From positions 10,868,698-10,932,697 of the forward strand of contig CM037860.1 of NCBI GenBank assembly GCA_021292105.1: DNA of 64,000 nt, written 5' to 3'. Of this stretch, positions 1-12,902 are shown in pieces; position 1 is the first letter of the stretch, and each line of letters begins with the position of its first letter. A model generated the notes under the pieces. It saw nothing but the letters and a program-made list of their open reading frames with translations, did no database searches and was not told the DNA's origin. The translations under genes and the position numbers were made by a program. This DNA is from Anadara kagoshimensis. Its lineage: Eukaryota; Mollusca; Bivalvia; Arcoida; Arcidae.

Positions 1-133
1 ATGAATACTGCAAGCGTAGACTTAAGCTTATCAAGGCCCTCAGTGTTTTATGGTCGCCATCAAAATATTGTTGATAAGTATGATGTCTCTGTATCTAAAA
101 TTATCTTGAATATATTTTCTGTCACGTAATTCT
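1..133 (+). pseudogene. Penelope-like RT fragment, C-terminal end (copy P1)
   Basis: The plus strand reads LIKALSVFYGRHQNIVDKYD and then VSVSKIILNIFSV before a stop. This matches the end of the reading frame in the copy at 5940-6326 (FYGRHHSIVDKFDVSVSR). The copy enters from outside the window, so only the last ~45 residues are seen. The family has an RT with Penelope-type spacing, judged from motifs in the copy at 18.7-31.5 kb. It is a decayed repeat, not a host gene. Confidence 0.6.
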
Positions 134-2750
134 ATGCTTCTTTCATTGATTCTTTCTATTATTATTTTTATATCACACGTGACGAGTGAAGCTTATATGT
201 AAAAGTCACACAATGATATGAAATACACAATAAAGAATGGACAAAAAGTCACGAAACGAGCTTTTACAGGCTGTCAAGTAAATGTTAATAATTGTCTCAA
301 ACATTTACGACAAATCACGAAATAGAATTATCAATCTTTGACTAATTATTCCAACGATCGCTAAGCAAAACACCTATATAGTCTAACATAACAACATAAT
401 TCTCTGAATTCTAAAATGAAGAATATATTTTCCTGAAATATTTAAATATATTATAGCAAAACATCCGATTTTAAAAATGACTTTTAACAAACGCTTAAGT
501 TTGGTAATGGCGTTACAGGCCTATTCAAGATACTTTTACTGGAAGTGGGCAATACTGTAATGGTAAAATCGAGATGAAAACCGAGATAAAAACCGATCTT
601 TGTAAAGCGAAATGACAAACATCTTTTACTACCATATGCCACGAGTGAAACAAAAGCTGTGAGTTTTAAACCGATGGTTATGGTCACTTTACCACATGGA
701 CCGGAACCGGGACCGGGACCGGCTATTTGCAAATACGAAGATAAAAAGAGTAAAGGAATTTTAACTATGCAAGTCCTATAGGTTCATTTTTTGTGTGAAG
801 GTAAATAAAGCGACCAGCGAGTATATGGATTCAATAGAAAAACAATTATAATAATTTGTAATAATAACACATCCTAGGACAGCATTTTAGTACGTTTTAG
901 TTAAAAAAAGCATATAATTTTACTCTCACGGTACATACAAGAACATATATAGTGTTCAAGTGTGACATAAAGATACCAACATCGAAACAAAGAAACATAC
1001 AAAGTTTCACAGACTTTACCTTTTTGAAAAGTTTACGTTCGTATATATAATTGAATCTTATAACATTCAATAAAGGCAAAACAAAACAATGAAGCCCCGA
1101 AATAAATGGGTCTAACTTGAGTCTGCCAGTCTAATTGCAGCTCCAACATTTCAAATTTTCAAAAATCAATTTCCAGACAAGGAAGATGTAGATTGTGTTG
1201 CGATGTACAAAGTTCGACAATACTCAACTTTTGAGGGATGAAATCGCAAGGAAGAGAAGGTGAACTCGCCAATCAAATACTCCCAAAGTCCATAAACAAC
1301 TATAATACAAACATGCCCAAGGTACACGAAGGACACGTAACCACAATATCTACAGCTAAGACAGATACTCTGTTATTACATGTACATGTGTGTATTTAAA
1401 CTGTATTTTAACTACATGTATATAAATACATAAAGATGACTAGCAAACAATGGGATATAAGTGAGTAAATTTGCTTTATTGGCCACCTGGCTTCATTGTG
1501 CTTTTGTTAAACTGCAAGAAGAATATTTAATCACACAAGATAAAATACCAGCTGACAGAGATATAATCTTAAGCGATTCTTTAGTGTCATGTAACATAAT
1601 AATTACAGTACATGTGTGCTGAAAATTAAACCCTTATAGCTAAAAGACATCAAATGATTTTGATACCAGATACACATGTATAACTCAACCATTCTTTTAT
1701 ATAGAGCTGAAGTCTGTTAAACCTCTAATATATTCATTTTTACAAGGTCCTCTTTTAATTTAATCTGATAAACTGAACGAAATATAGACCAACTTTTTAA
1801 TATTAGGTGATAGATTATCGTAACATAAAAAGGTTACATTAAGAATGGTAATGACAAGACAAGTATCAAAAATCTATTATGCTATATTAATGTTGTTGTC
1901 ACATATATTTCTTTATATAGTCCCAGCTTTATTGTACTCCAGCCGTGTTATGCAACCACGCCCAATTTTACTATTCAGAACAGAAAAGATAGCAATCACA
2001 AATACTTGACCTCCAATGAGAAAATGTTTCAGTTTTTGTAAATGTTTACAAGGTCCTTTAATACAGTATTCACTTTAATGGTGATATGTTTTATACGTTC
2101 TTTTATAGCTTAAATTAGATTAAATGTGTGTAATTATTTTTATTTTTTAATTCAAATATTTACAAAACAAAAATAGAAAATAATCTCTAAACTGTTAATC
2201 CTTAAAGAGAAGAAAAAAATATTTTCCATTAAATTATTTACAGAACAAAAATAGAAATTAACCCCTAAACTAATAATAACTGTATATCAAAAGACAAATT
2301 AATAAATCTAAAGCGCTAATTCCCTTTTTATCTCAATTTATATTTCAGTGTGTAAACATGAAACATTTTAACAATGTCGAATGATAAAATATTTGATCAA
2401 AATTATTTTTTGAGTTTATATAAATTAATCATTTTCAAATGATTGAGCGTAATCTATAAATTTTAAACGCCCACTACTATAAACGTAACAATAATTGTCA
2501 AATATAAAATATTAAACTCATTGCCATATCATGTATTAAGTTACGGATCGAAGTAATATAATTTAAACATTAAACAGAATTACATCGTAGTTATGTATTG
2601 ACTATCTATAGGCGGATAGAATCACTTTATTCGACTGTTATATATGCTTTGTACATTGATATGATTGTGATACTATATGCCTCATTCTTGTCTTATAATG
2701 AAACGTTCTTTATTACGAAATAAGGAATATAGAAATCGGACAGCCCAATA
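134..2750. other. No gene recognised
   Basis: AT-rich DNA with only short open frames. The minus-strand frame at 484-732 begins with a Gly/Pro run from a GGGACC-like simple repeat and resembles no known family. No RNA gene was seen. Confidence 0.6.
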
Positions 2751-2754
2751 GTAC

Positions 2755-3625
2755 TATAACCACATCACTGGACCTTAACCCCTTCAATTTTAAAATCACA
2801 ATCCAAGACACAAAATTAAACATTTCAAAATTGGAAAATTTAGAGAACCATGTGACCTTCCACCCGGAAATGACGATGTGTGCTCCGGAAGGGTAATACC
2901 TTTTGTTAACCTAATTACAACTTGACACGGCCACGTTTGATATCAAACTTGACTATGGGAAACATGGAACTGTGAGACAGGTAATATATCCAAGATATTT
3001 GAATACTAAGACATTATACTTGTCAACCATATTGTGATGACGGCCCTAAAACTTTAGAGGACCTTGATAACCCTAGGCTTGCAGTCAACAATTTATTTGT
3101 AATAAATTTAGACTCAGAGCGCAATACTTTTGTATTGTCAAAAATGTTCTATTGTCTAAATTTGCTGTTAGTTTAAATCTGAAAATCTCAAAAACTAAGA
3201 TATAATCCCGCATGCAAAGTATTCCCTCAGCTAAGTTTTTATGAATATAGTTTGGTCCTTTGGATATTTTTAACCCCTTGAATAAATTTTGGTTTCATAA
3301 TTTATCTCCAAGCACTAAGGAATTGTATTCATTCCGAAACGACCGCCTTATACTGTAAAATTAAAACTGGTATAATATATTATACGTAATTTGCTACGTT
3401 GCATTAAGGTCACGTAGTTGGACTATTATAGCGTATTAACTGTGACACAACTACATCAAGAATGGGAGCAGGTATATTGATTCATAGAAAAGGAAAGTTG
3501 AAAATAAAGAATCAAAGTCATCACGTTTACATATAGCTTTCTGAAACAGAACTTGAAGAGTTGGTCGTATCTAGAATAGATGGCATTAACATAATTTTCA
3601 AATTTAGGATATGTAAGCAACGGTG
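2755..3625 (-). mobile_element. Penelope-like repeat, decayed copy P2
   Basis: The copy shares its terminal block with the other copies: a CACAATCC tract, then a G+C-richer stretch containing GTGCTCCGGAAGGGTAA. Its diverged coding end follows, with sequence equivalent to 'gatgacggcc...aaaactt' and 'ccttgataa.cctaggcttg' in the 5.9-kb copy. Sense is the minus strand, with the terminal block 3' of the RT remnant. It is strongly diverged and no intact frame remains. Confidence 0.5.
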
Positions 3626-3889
3626 CACAGTTTCGTTCATTGCTATATCGATTGTTTGTTGGATAATTAATTATAAACTATATCACCAAACACACATTTG
3701 TAATCATGAATTAAAAACATATGTAGTTCCAATGTGTTTGGATTAATCTTGTCTTTCCTTTTTGGTTGTTTTATTATTTACTTGTTTAGTTTTCCTGATT
3801 GCGTTAGTTATTGCCAAGTACGTGATTTTCAGTTGTCTTATTGTAAAATAAAATTGACAAAATTAATGTTAATTAGCTCCACCAAACAC

Positions 3890-4745
3890 AATTAACCACA
3901 ACTATAAACATCCATGTTTCACTCACAATCCCAAGAGCTAAATAAAACTTTCGAAAATTGGCAAATTAAAACACGTGAACTTTAATCAGGGAATCCGGGT
4001 CAGGTTCTGAACTTTAATCAGGGAATCCAGGTCAGGTTCTGAACTTTAATCAGGGAATCCAGGTCAGGTTCTGAACTTTAATCGGGGAATCCAGTTCAGG
4101 TTCTGAACTTTAATCAGGGAATCCAGGTCTGGTTCTGAACTTTAATCGGGGAATCAAGGTCAGGTTCTGAACTTTAATCAGGGAATCCAGGTCAGGTTCT
4201 GAACTTTAATCAGGGATCCAGGTCAGGTTCTGAACTTTAATCAGGGAATCCAGGTCAGGTTCTGAACTTTAATCGGGGAATCCAGGTCAGGTTCTGAACT
4301 TTAATCAGGGAATCCAGGTCAGGTTCTGAACTTTAATCAGGGAATCCAGGTCAGGTTCTGAACTTTAATCGGGGAATCCAGGTCAGGTTCTGAACTTTAA
4401 TCGGGGAATCCAGGTCAGGATCTGAACTTTAATCGGGGAATCCAGGTCAGGTTCTGAACTTTAATCGGGGAATCCAGGTCAGGTTCTCCAAAAAGGTAAG
4501 CACCTCATGTCTAACTAGCTAACCTAGAATAAAGAACAATGAAAACGTCACATATATCAGGGATAATTTAAAATTCAGAGACATTATGCTTATCAATAAT
4601 ATTGTGATTACCCTAGGCTTGTAATATCCCTAAGTCAACAATTTATTTAGCTTCCTTTGTTGTTATAGCTCCCCGTAGTGGGAACAAGCGCAACCATTGG
4701 CGTATTAACTTTGAAAACAAATTCGCAAACGGAACTTGAATCATT
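3890..4745 (-). mobile_element. Penelope-like repeat, decayed copy P3, expanded by a minisatellite
   Basis: The family terminal block opens with CACAATCCCAAGAGC near 3922. It closes with AGGTAAGCACCTCATGTC near 4494 and resumes with the RT-end remnant (ccctaggcttgtaat near 4612). A 32-bp tandem array has grown inside the terminal block, between CACGTGAACTT and the AGGTAAGCACCTC motif. Those two motifs are only about 50 bp apart in the copy at 5.8 kb. Confidence 0.5.
3977..4488. repeat. Minisatellite, 32-bp unit, about 16 copies
   Basis: The unit begins GAACTTTAATCAGGGAATCC and continues AGGTCAGGTTCT. About 16 head-to-tail copies run with few differences: mainly A/G at one site (CAGGG versus CGGGG), one copy one base short near 4215, and a few single substitutions. 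Low divergence means recent expansion or ongoing homogenisation. No spacers separate the units, so it is not a CRISPR array. Confidence 0.95.
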
Positions 4746-5735
4746 AAGTATCGCTGTATCGGTACTATTATCCTTTTTTAAACCTTTATCTCCAATATGT
4801 ATTTTATGTTAATTCTGAAATATTCCGTACCATATGCAAAACATGTATCAAAGGCGTCTTATAAGTCAAAATGTCATGTCATGTTGTATTAATTTTGCTT
4901 GTGTTATATTATAAACAATAGACACAATAATAAACAATTTTAATACATTATATTAATCAAAATTTCTGCATATAATATCGTATCAATTAAGAAAACTTAC
5001 AACATATCGTTTGCGTAAAACAGAAAATAAAGATCGACTCTTTATAAAAAAAAGTACGCTTACTAAATACATTCTTTAAAATCAGGCATGTTTGAACTGG
5101 AAGAATGTGTCCAATATCACTTCCCGAGACTTTAATCGTTTAGGATGGAAATTATTACTAATTTTCTTTATTGCATAGCTGTCTTCATATTCTATCTTCT
5201 CTGCTATTCTGAAATCGACAGAGGTCAATGTCCTATGAATGTAAAACAATTATTGTCTCTAATGTGAAATAATTCCAACAATGTTATGCTTAAATCAAGT
5301 TTGTAATCTTTATTATAATCTGCATTATGATTGTTGAACTGAAACAGTTTTCTGTCTACAGGCTTTTGGAGATATTTATCTAAAAATGAATCCATGAAAT
5401 CTCCAAATGTAGATGATTGATCACCTTCATAAAATATTAAAATTAAATATAAAAATGGAGAGTTTAATATTGTAGTCTGTAATAATTTACGAGACATACT
5501 TTCAGACCAGTGTGTTTAAGGGTCAAGTGTTCTACGACAAGTTGGACGGTTTGAATATAATGTACCCGTTTTTCACCTATACCACCGGATACCATTTTTG
5601 CATTATAAACAGTGTCTTTTCAATGTCTGGACATTTTTAATCAAAAGTCCTGAGTATTTGTCAATCTTGCCTAGTTTTCCGTTGTTCTGTTTTGACTGTT
5701 GCTATTGTTAGTTGTGCGTTTTTCACCTATTGATG
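4746..5735. other. No gene recognised
   Basis: AT-rich. The longest frame is 90 codons on the minus strand (5225-5497); it begins MSRKLLQTTILNSPFLY and resembles nothing I know. No splice-site or domain support. Confidence 0.5.
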
Positions 5736-5739
5736 TATC

Positions 5740-6480
5740 TATCAAAAACAAACATACTTATCCATTTCCGAATCACAATCCAGAAGCAAAGTAAAAACTT
5801 TGGAACTGACAAGTTAGGTTAGACACGTGAACTTCCACCAGGGAAGTGAGGCCGGGTGCTCCGGAAGGGTAAGCACCTCCTGTTTAGCTAGCTACACCCG
5901 TCACGTGTGTAATCAAAATTGTGTGAAAGGAACATGGAACTATGAGACGTCAAATATATCCAAGGCAATCCTGGACACAGAGACATCAAACTTATCAACA
6001 ATACTGTGATGACGGCCATAAAACTTTTTGAGGGCCTTGATAAGCCTAGGCTTGCAATATTCCTGAGTCAACAATTTATTTGCAAGCAGCCTACTTCGTT
6101 GTACAAAGTCCCTGTAGTGGGAACAAGCTCTACCATAGCGTATTAATTGGGAAACAAATACACCATAAGCAGGAGAAGCAGGTATATTGCTGCATAAAAA
6201 AGGAAAGTTGACAATAGAAAAATTGAAGTCATCACGTTTGTCATAAAGTTTCAAATGTAGCCTTTCTTGTGCGTCATAATTCAGGTATAAGTCTAAATAT
6301 GAAGCAGAACTTGAGGAATCAGTCATGTCTTTTATTTCAAGCTCACTAGGATAGATGACATTTACATAGTCTCCAAATTTAAGATTGTTAAGAGACAGAA
6401 CGTCATCTATGTATCTGTATGTTGAGTTGAATTAAGAAACGGATAATGGATAAGTATGTTTGTTTTTGATTACAATTACT
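5740..6480 (-). mobile_element. Penelope-like repeat, best-preserved 3' end (copy P4)
   Basis: The copy carries the terminal block (GAACTTCCACCAGGGAAGTG, then GTGCTCCGGAAGGGTAAGC) at about 5827-5878, followed on the minus strand by the C-terminal RT-protein frame (5940-6326). It is bounded by the same ~24-bp sequence in opposite orientations: ACAAACATACTTATCCAT near 5748 and ATGGATAAGTATGTTTGT near 6449. Inverted copies of one terminus at both ends are unusual for an ordinary LINE. Confidence 0.6.
5940..6326 (-). pseudogene. C-terminal 128 codons of a Penelope-like reverse transcriptase
   Basis: The open frame contains SASYLDLYLNYDAQERLHLK, LYDKRDDFNFSIVNFPFLC, SNIPASPAYGVFVSQLIRY and FYGRHHSIVDKFDVSVSR. 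The order 'YLDL - short strand - LYDKRDDFNF' resembles the post-catalytic part of Penelope-type RTs, where the family shows FLD..v...G.l.T.lY.K..D. The catalytic palm motifs are not in this piece. A repeated RT protein with this ending is, from memory, common in invertebrate and fish genomes. It is partial and probably not translated as a host gene. Clade assignment is inference. Confidence 0.6.
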
Positions 6481-6869
6481 TATTGTGATATACCAAAGGC
6501 TTTTGATCGTTTCTGGTATGGAGGACTTTGTGTACGTTTTGAAACTATAAAATTAACGATATTATATGCATTTGATATTCAAACTTTCATATAGATAACA
6601 GAAAGCCGTGCTTTATGTGTGAAGTAAGAACTATAGATCATATTTTACAATGACATCTTCGCTTACAACGATACAATGTACTTTCATGCCTTCCACAATC
6701 AAGCTATTTTCCGATTAATATAAAATCTACAGTTGCTATTACTGCATATAAATCTAAATTTAAATCCTATGTTTGCACAAAACTAACAAATTCTAGCGTT
6801 TAGAATTGTGTTAGTCAGTCGAGTTTAGTTGTTGCAAAATTCTTCGAGCAATCGTCTTTACCACTTTAT

Positions 6870-7215
6870 TGAGAACGATCAATCAGACTCATGGTGTTTT
6901 TGTACATGAACTTGCCTTTATTAAAATACATTTTCTTTACTACGTTGGTAAGTACACTGTCGCTGTATCCAAAATTACCTTTGATACATTTGGCTTCCCA
7001 TCGTTACATGTTCTTTTCACTCTCAATTATGATTTACTAGTATCACTTACGAGTGTTGCTAGATAAACAATAAGTTTTTATCCTTCCGGAACACCCGGTT
7101 TCATTTTTGCAGTAGAAGATCACGTGTGTAACTTTCTTTGTTATTTTTTAAAGTTTTTATTTTGCTTTTTGTGATTTTCATTTGAACATGAATTTTTATG
7201 TTTATGGTTGGAATT
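6870..7215 (+). mobile_element. Penelope-like repeat, decayed copy P5 (plus sense)
   Basis: Plus-strand residues HGVFVHELAFIK and then YYVGKYTVAVSKITFDTF align with GVFVSQLIRY and FYGRHHSIVDKFDVSVSRIA of the 5.9-kb copy. The family terminal block follows in the same orientation (CCTTCCGGAACACCC near 7082, then ATTGTGATTTGAACAT). It is internally deleted between the two protein blocks. Confidence 0.5.
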
Positions 7216-7305
7216 GTGATTTGAACATAAATCTGATTGTTCACAGTTATTTACATGATTTGTACGTTCCTTTGTTGATTGTACTTTATAAGTAGTACAT
7301 TCTTA

Positions 7306-7775
7306 TTTTTATCTAACATTAGACTAGTTTTTCTGTCTGTATTTGATGAAATACAAGTTTTATCGAACACGTATGATACAGAATCTTGTATCACCACACT
7401 GTGGTGATACAACATTGGCGGTAAAGTACACGTGCACTTCTCATTGTGACGTCATTGGAGAATCTCCGATTTGTCAAATGTAAACAATGACGTCATTACT
7501 ACAAAACATGCAATAACATAGTTCAGTGGTTTTCTGCGGTAAAATGTATTTTTTCACATAAAGTATTGGGTTTTTTATTATTTTAATGACCTAATAGGAA
7601 ATGTTAGATAAAAATATCATATACACAGTGTGTATGTACAACCCTTCGTATCAGGTCTCGTCCTTTTTTCGTAGCTGTATCACTACTCGTCGCGCAAGCG
7701 CGACTCGTAGTGATACGGCTACGAAAAAAGGACGAGACCTGATACTGAGGGTTGTACATACACACTGTGTATATA
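7306..7775. repeat. Fold-back repeat with a 154-bp near-perfect palindrome
   Basis: A long palindrome is centred at 7696/7697 in CGCGCAAGCGCG; its arms are 7620-7695 and 7698-7773 with only a few mismatches. Upstream there is a perfect 27-bp palindrome (7386-7412, arm TTGTATCACCACA), and TATTTTTATCTAACATT (7306-7322) is inverted at 7598-7614. The GTATCAC motif recurs in both palindromes. No transposase frame is present. It looks like a non-autonomous fold-back element. Confidence 0.75.
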
Positions 7776-7829
7776 ATATGTATGTATCATCATCACTACA
7801 GATACAGCACTGGTGTCTTTATCTTTAAT

Positions 7830-10800
7830 ATATGTGATGTGTTTGTTTATGTCCTATTTTTGGAATTGTCATTCAATAATACATTTTTTCGTGTTGTTCG
7901 CCGACATAAGTGGAGCCTCAAATAGACAACATATTTAGCCTATTCATATTCAAATTCCTCTTGTTCATCCAAAATAGAAAACACTTCAAGGACTGATTGT
8001 AAAGAACGATCAAATTGAGAAGTTTACGTGACAATGTGGACTTTATGAAGCCTCATCCTCTTCTTCATATTCATCCAAAAATAGAAAACACTTCAAGGAC
8101 TTGACTGTATCGAACAACCAAATGGAGCAATTAATGTGATATGCGGAATTTATTATGCACTCAATATGTAAAGAAAGCAATATCGTCCTCATCTATTATT
8201 ACAATATACATACTGCTATTTAATTTATATTCATTGTATTTTTCACCCAACCGTACGCGATACAGTAAAACATAAATTCAAGTGACAACATGACAAATAT
8301 GATTGGCAATGATCTATTTAGTTAACTACACACGATAAGTCCTGTCAACGGAAATAATCTAATTTTACTGCGGTTTGTGCATGAAGTTTAAAGAAAAAAA
8401 ACTAACTAGATAAAATCGTCACATAGCATCTTTATCCAAAAAATAATATATTTTCTCGTGAATACGGGGGTTAATAATCTCCACCCAAAGTTTATCTGTA
8501 TTGGTTACAGGGCGTGAAGGTGTACACTTATAAAACACATTTTTATAGAGATTTGACCCTTCATTTGGTACATGTTTTATTGTTCACTCTAAAAGAGAAA
8601 AGAAATATGTATGCATTTGACCTTGTGATTTAAATGTGGTATATAACGAGTAATTTATCTTGTAATAATAGTCACGACGGATAAAAAAACGACGGAAGTT
8701 CAAAATATTTTATCTTGAAAATTGTCATTCACAGCAGAATAGAAAGAAAAATGCGTTTTCTTTTGGCAGTGAGCTGTTTAATAGGAAAGCTAACTTACTT
8801 ATCTTTTTGATAAGTAATAATAAAAGCATGCATTTTATGTTTTTTCCTTCGGTCTGTTAATGATTTTGAAATAGAGATAACTGATTGGGATTTTAAATTC
8901 ATTGGTATGCCTACACCAATATGCGTACTATGCATGACAATATACGTAACATTGGCCATATCTGTCATTTTGAAACAAAACATTCTAAATCTAGTAACAA
9001 AAATATCGTCCAGAACAATAGTTCCTGTGATGGTCCCGATTTATCCACCCAGGAAGTCATTTATCATTTATAATTAAATAACACCCAAAACCGGATTTTA
9101 GAATCAAATTTTAAAATTTAATTACTACTATCCGTCTTTATCTACATTGTTTATTTATATTGTAAATGTTCAGCTGTCGGAAGTAGGAAGTCTTGTTTTC
9201 TGACAACTCTTTCAAGGTTATTCCGTGCTCTAAGAAATTCGTAACCGCTGGCACTAATAAGCTGTGGTTTTTTTCTATTTTCTTGGTTTGTTTCATTAAA
9301 TTACACGTGTTCTTTCGTGTTTTGGGATCCGAGTTGGAGATGTTTATTAGTTTTTTTAAGATAAAGATGATCTTCGTGTAAATTGTCTCTAGACATATTT
9401 TGTTGACACTTCTATCTACCAGCAATATGAAATACATGTACATGTAATTCGAAAATTTGGAAGATAGAAGAAAACGTCCTACGGTCTGCGAATCGCGTTT
9501 GTAAGTTTGACTTGAAATTATTATCGTCTATTATTTCAGTTCTAACGCTAATTGAATCAAATTGATGCATGTATTATTACGATTAGACTTTAGTAAAAAT
9601 GACTGTAAGATTTAAAACTACTTTCCTTATTCTACATCATCAATTCAGCTGCTTGGGTGAACTGCAAGTTCTGTTTCTAGTCAAGCTGGGTCGATTGATT
9701 GCCACGTTGCTTTTGTCTACTTCAGTTTGTAAGATCTCGGATATGTATGTTAGAGTGCCTGGTAGCAATATTGGCTATGGAAACATCCGGATCTTACTTT
9801 CCGTCTGATACTTTTCCGAAGAATAGACTAATAGATGATACCCAGAGGTTTGATAAGTTCCCATACCTTCTTACATGTTTGACTTTATCTTGCTTATCTG
9901 CATTTTTACCAATTTCCATATTGATTTTAAATTAAAGTATTTGCTTTTACTGTTATTTTAATTGTAGTATCATTTTTAATCTATGCACTGGGGCTAACCA
10001 TTTTACAATGTGATCAATAACTCTTTACGTTTGAGCGGGAATTTGTAGTTGAATGTTTACGTTGTACCAGGATAACGTCATTTTTAAGGTCAAGTGGTAC
10101 AAATGAACGCTAACATTACGCACGGCGCGTACAAATCTACATGTATGCTCTCTGATTGTATTATTCTAACTCCTTATTTAAAGTAACTGTAATATTTTTT
10201 GATAAAATATTTACAGGAAACAAAATGCATTATGTCTATCAATTAAAGATTAAATGAAAATATACAAGAAAAGTATCATAAATATAGTACACGAATAAAT
10301 TCAACAGATACCAATGATTCACGAAGAATTTCCTTTGATACTTTCCATTGATAAAGACGTTTTTCACAAAATGTAACTGATGATATCTTTTTTAACAGTG
10401 CTTCGATTTTCAAAATTCTTTCAGATTTTAAAAAATTAGAATTTGTATATTTTGTTCATACACTATGACTTTTAGAATATACTTGCAATTACGTCATGAA
10501 AATTTATACTGAAATAAGGGATGTTCTCATTAATGACACACGGAATTTCTGAATGACGTGTTTTCGAGTTCGGTAGTTTTTAATCACTTTTCTGGCCAAG
10601 TAAAAGTTTTCGAATATAATGATTTTTTTCCACTCCAGTCAAGATTGTGTCTCAATACTGGTAGTTCAAAATATAAAAATCTTTTAAATATTTCAAATGA
10701 AGTCGTTAATAATATTTCCCCGACTCTGACGGGCCCTTCTCCGTGCATTGTTAAGTGTCATCATTGACTCTCATTTCGGATGATAAGGCTTTGTGTTTCT

Positions 10801-12640
10801 GTTATTCCGCAGTAATAATGTTTCTTTATATCATTATTTCTGTAATTTAAGTGACCAGGAATACAAAATAATCTAATTTATAAAGTAATTTGTATACAAA
10901 TCATTACAGCAAGACGCATAAATACAACACTCCTAGTTTACGGCACCATTACGTTAAAGTTCGCAAGTTTGCCGATTCTTTTACAATATCGTCAAAAATC
11001 ATAGTTATTGCTAATTTTGGTCATATTTTCGCATCAGATTACGCCCTTGAAGTTTTATAGCGAAAAATCGAGCAAGGGGACATATGTTTTTCTTTACATT
11101 TTCAGAAAATTCAAATTTTAAACTACATTTTGTTAGTTTTTCAAAAATTTGTAGGACAAACTGTTATTTTCTACACTTTTTCAAATTTTCCAGTGCCTGA
11201 AAAATAGCGATTTCCTATTTATCCTATGTTAAAATTCTCAGATTTGTTACATTTTTACGCTTTATAGCTAAACAAGTAAAAATATTTTTTGCATTTTTAG
11301 ATGCGCCTCAAAAAGATTTACAAGTATGAAAAAAATCAGAAACTTGTAGGATAGTGCCCATTTGAATCACTTGGCCTTAACTTGTACATTCACTTTTCAC
11401 ATCTACTAAGGCCGATGTACTTTAACGTTTTCGTAAATGTTTCGGCTTCTTACGCTTTTTTAATTTTAAAAACAGTATACACCCGATTGTATCTTTACAT
11501 ATTAAGTCAGTAATGTCCAAAAACACCTTTTAGCTATTGCATAAATTACTTAAATTGTAAAAGGATATCTAAAAAACTATCAAATTCTAAATGTTTTCAT
11601 ATTTCAAACTTTGGAAAACTATCAAATTTTGAAGGTTTACCTTACCGATTTCAAATGTTTTTCATACTGATATAAATATCAAGCCATTAAGGAGATATTA
11701 AATTGCATATTTTCTATTGTGAAGACACTTACGTACGTTGCGTGTGTCCGATGTTATCGCCAAGTTTAAATGGGGTATTGAAACTAGAGGGCGGAGCAAA
11801 CAGGGGCACGATCCAAACATCAAAGGGAGGTATTTAGTTAACTTCGACCTCTGTTATTACAAATCAGAAGATCTGAAACTGTCGAAATCCTAACAGATAA
11901 TGAATTAATCTTGTCAGGGGGATTTAAGATTATCTCCTGTGTGTTATTGATACCCCATTAAGATTAATGAACCAAATAGTGTTAACTATATAATGTAAAC
12001 GCTTCCAGTGACTCAGGAAATTTTGAAGAACTTAAAACTACGAGGTAGTGGCGCCGATGTGTATAAATTATGATATCTTTTCAAATAAATCTTTAAACTA
12101 GAATATATATGACTATTTTTAATTTATATCAATACTAATGATTGCCATCGTGTAGTACGATTTCATTTACAGATAATGAATAATAAATAATAAAATTGTA
12201 GTACCAAAGTTACTGATGGTTGACAGTTTTCTACGTCGTCAAGCATAGTGGTCTTTACGGGTCAGGAGCAAACTTTATACCTCCACCAAGAAAGCAAAAA
12301 TAAAAAAGCGTAATATACAAATCTACCATATCAAATGATCACTTAGCAGTGAAACAGATAAAGTAACTATTAATAATATAATTGTACTTACCTATTCTTT
12401 CTTGTATATTATTATTTGTATCATTGTCAAATGTTATAAGTATTTATTTAAAAAAAAAAAACTTTAAAAGACCATGACATTGGATAGATAACCGAAAGTA
12501 TTGGTTCCTGATTATGTAAAGATTTTTGGAAATAATATAGACAAAGACAGCAAAATATTATATATGTGACAGTCAGAAGAACTACCATAAATTATGTACC
12601 TTACATTAAAATGTTGCTTTGACTAAAAAAAACCAATCTA
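7830..12640. other. No gene recognised
   Basis: 4.8 kb of AT-rich sequence. Open frames on both strands (for example 9138-9443 minus, 9599-9935 plus) are short, low in complexity and carry no recognisable domain. No RNA gene or clear transposon end was seen. Confidence 0.55.
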
Positions 12641-12840
12641 TTAAGAACGTTTCTTAGAAGTTTTGAAAAATGAAGGGGAGTTAAAGAAAAGATATCTATT
12701 TGATATCATAATAAGAAGACACAATAAATGGATAATCGTTAAGGAGAACAGTTTTATCTTAAAATAACAATGTTATAGAAAGACAAAGCGAGATAACTAA
12801 ATGAAGATTTCTGATGTGAAACGTTTATAATATATCGCCT

Positions 12841-12864
12841 TGTTTTTTTTTTTTTGTTTTTTTT

Positions 12865-12901
<37 letters not shown>

Positions 12902-12902
12902 C
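12841..12902. repeat. Poly-T tract inside tandem copy 1
   Basis: About 60 bases of nearly pure T, broken by a few G. It is absent from copies 2 and 3 of the tandem unit at the same place. The Phe-rich and Lys-rich open frames over it are translations of the homopolymer, not genes. Confidence 0.9.

Noticed and set aside
484-732. Gly/Pro-rich minus-strand frame as a small gene
   Set aside because: The GPGPGSGP start is a simple GGGACC-like repeat and the rest has no recognisable family or splice context.
3977-4488. CRISPR-like array of evenly spaced repeats
   Set aside because: Units are contiguous with no variable spacers, the locus is eukaryotic, and the unit derives from a neighbouring repeat. 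It is a minisatellite.
10930-11420. Possible inverted repeat (TACGTTAAAGTTCG against GTACTTTAACGTTTTCG)
   Set aside because: The match is only ~14 bp with mismatches, with no element edge or target duplication; likely chance in AT-rich DNA.
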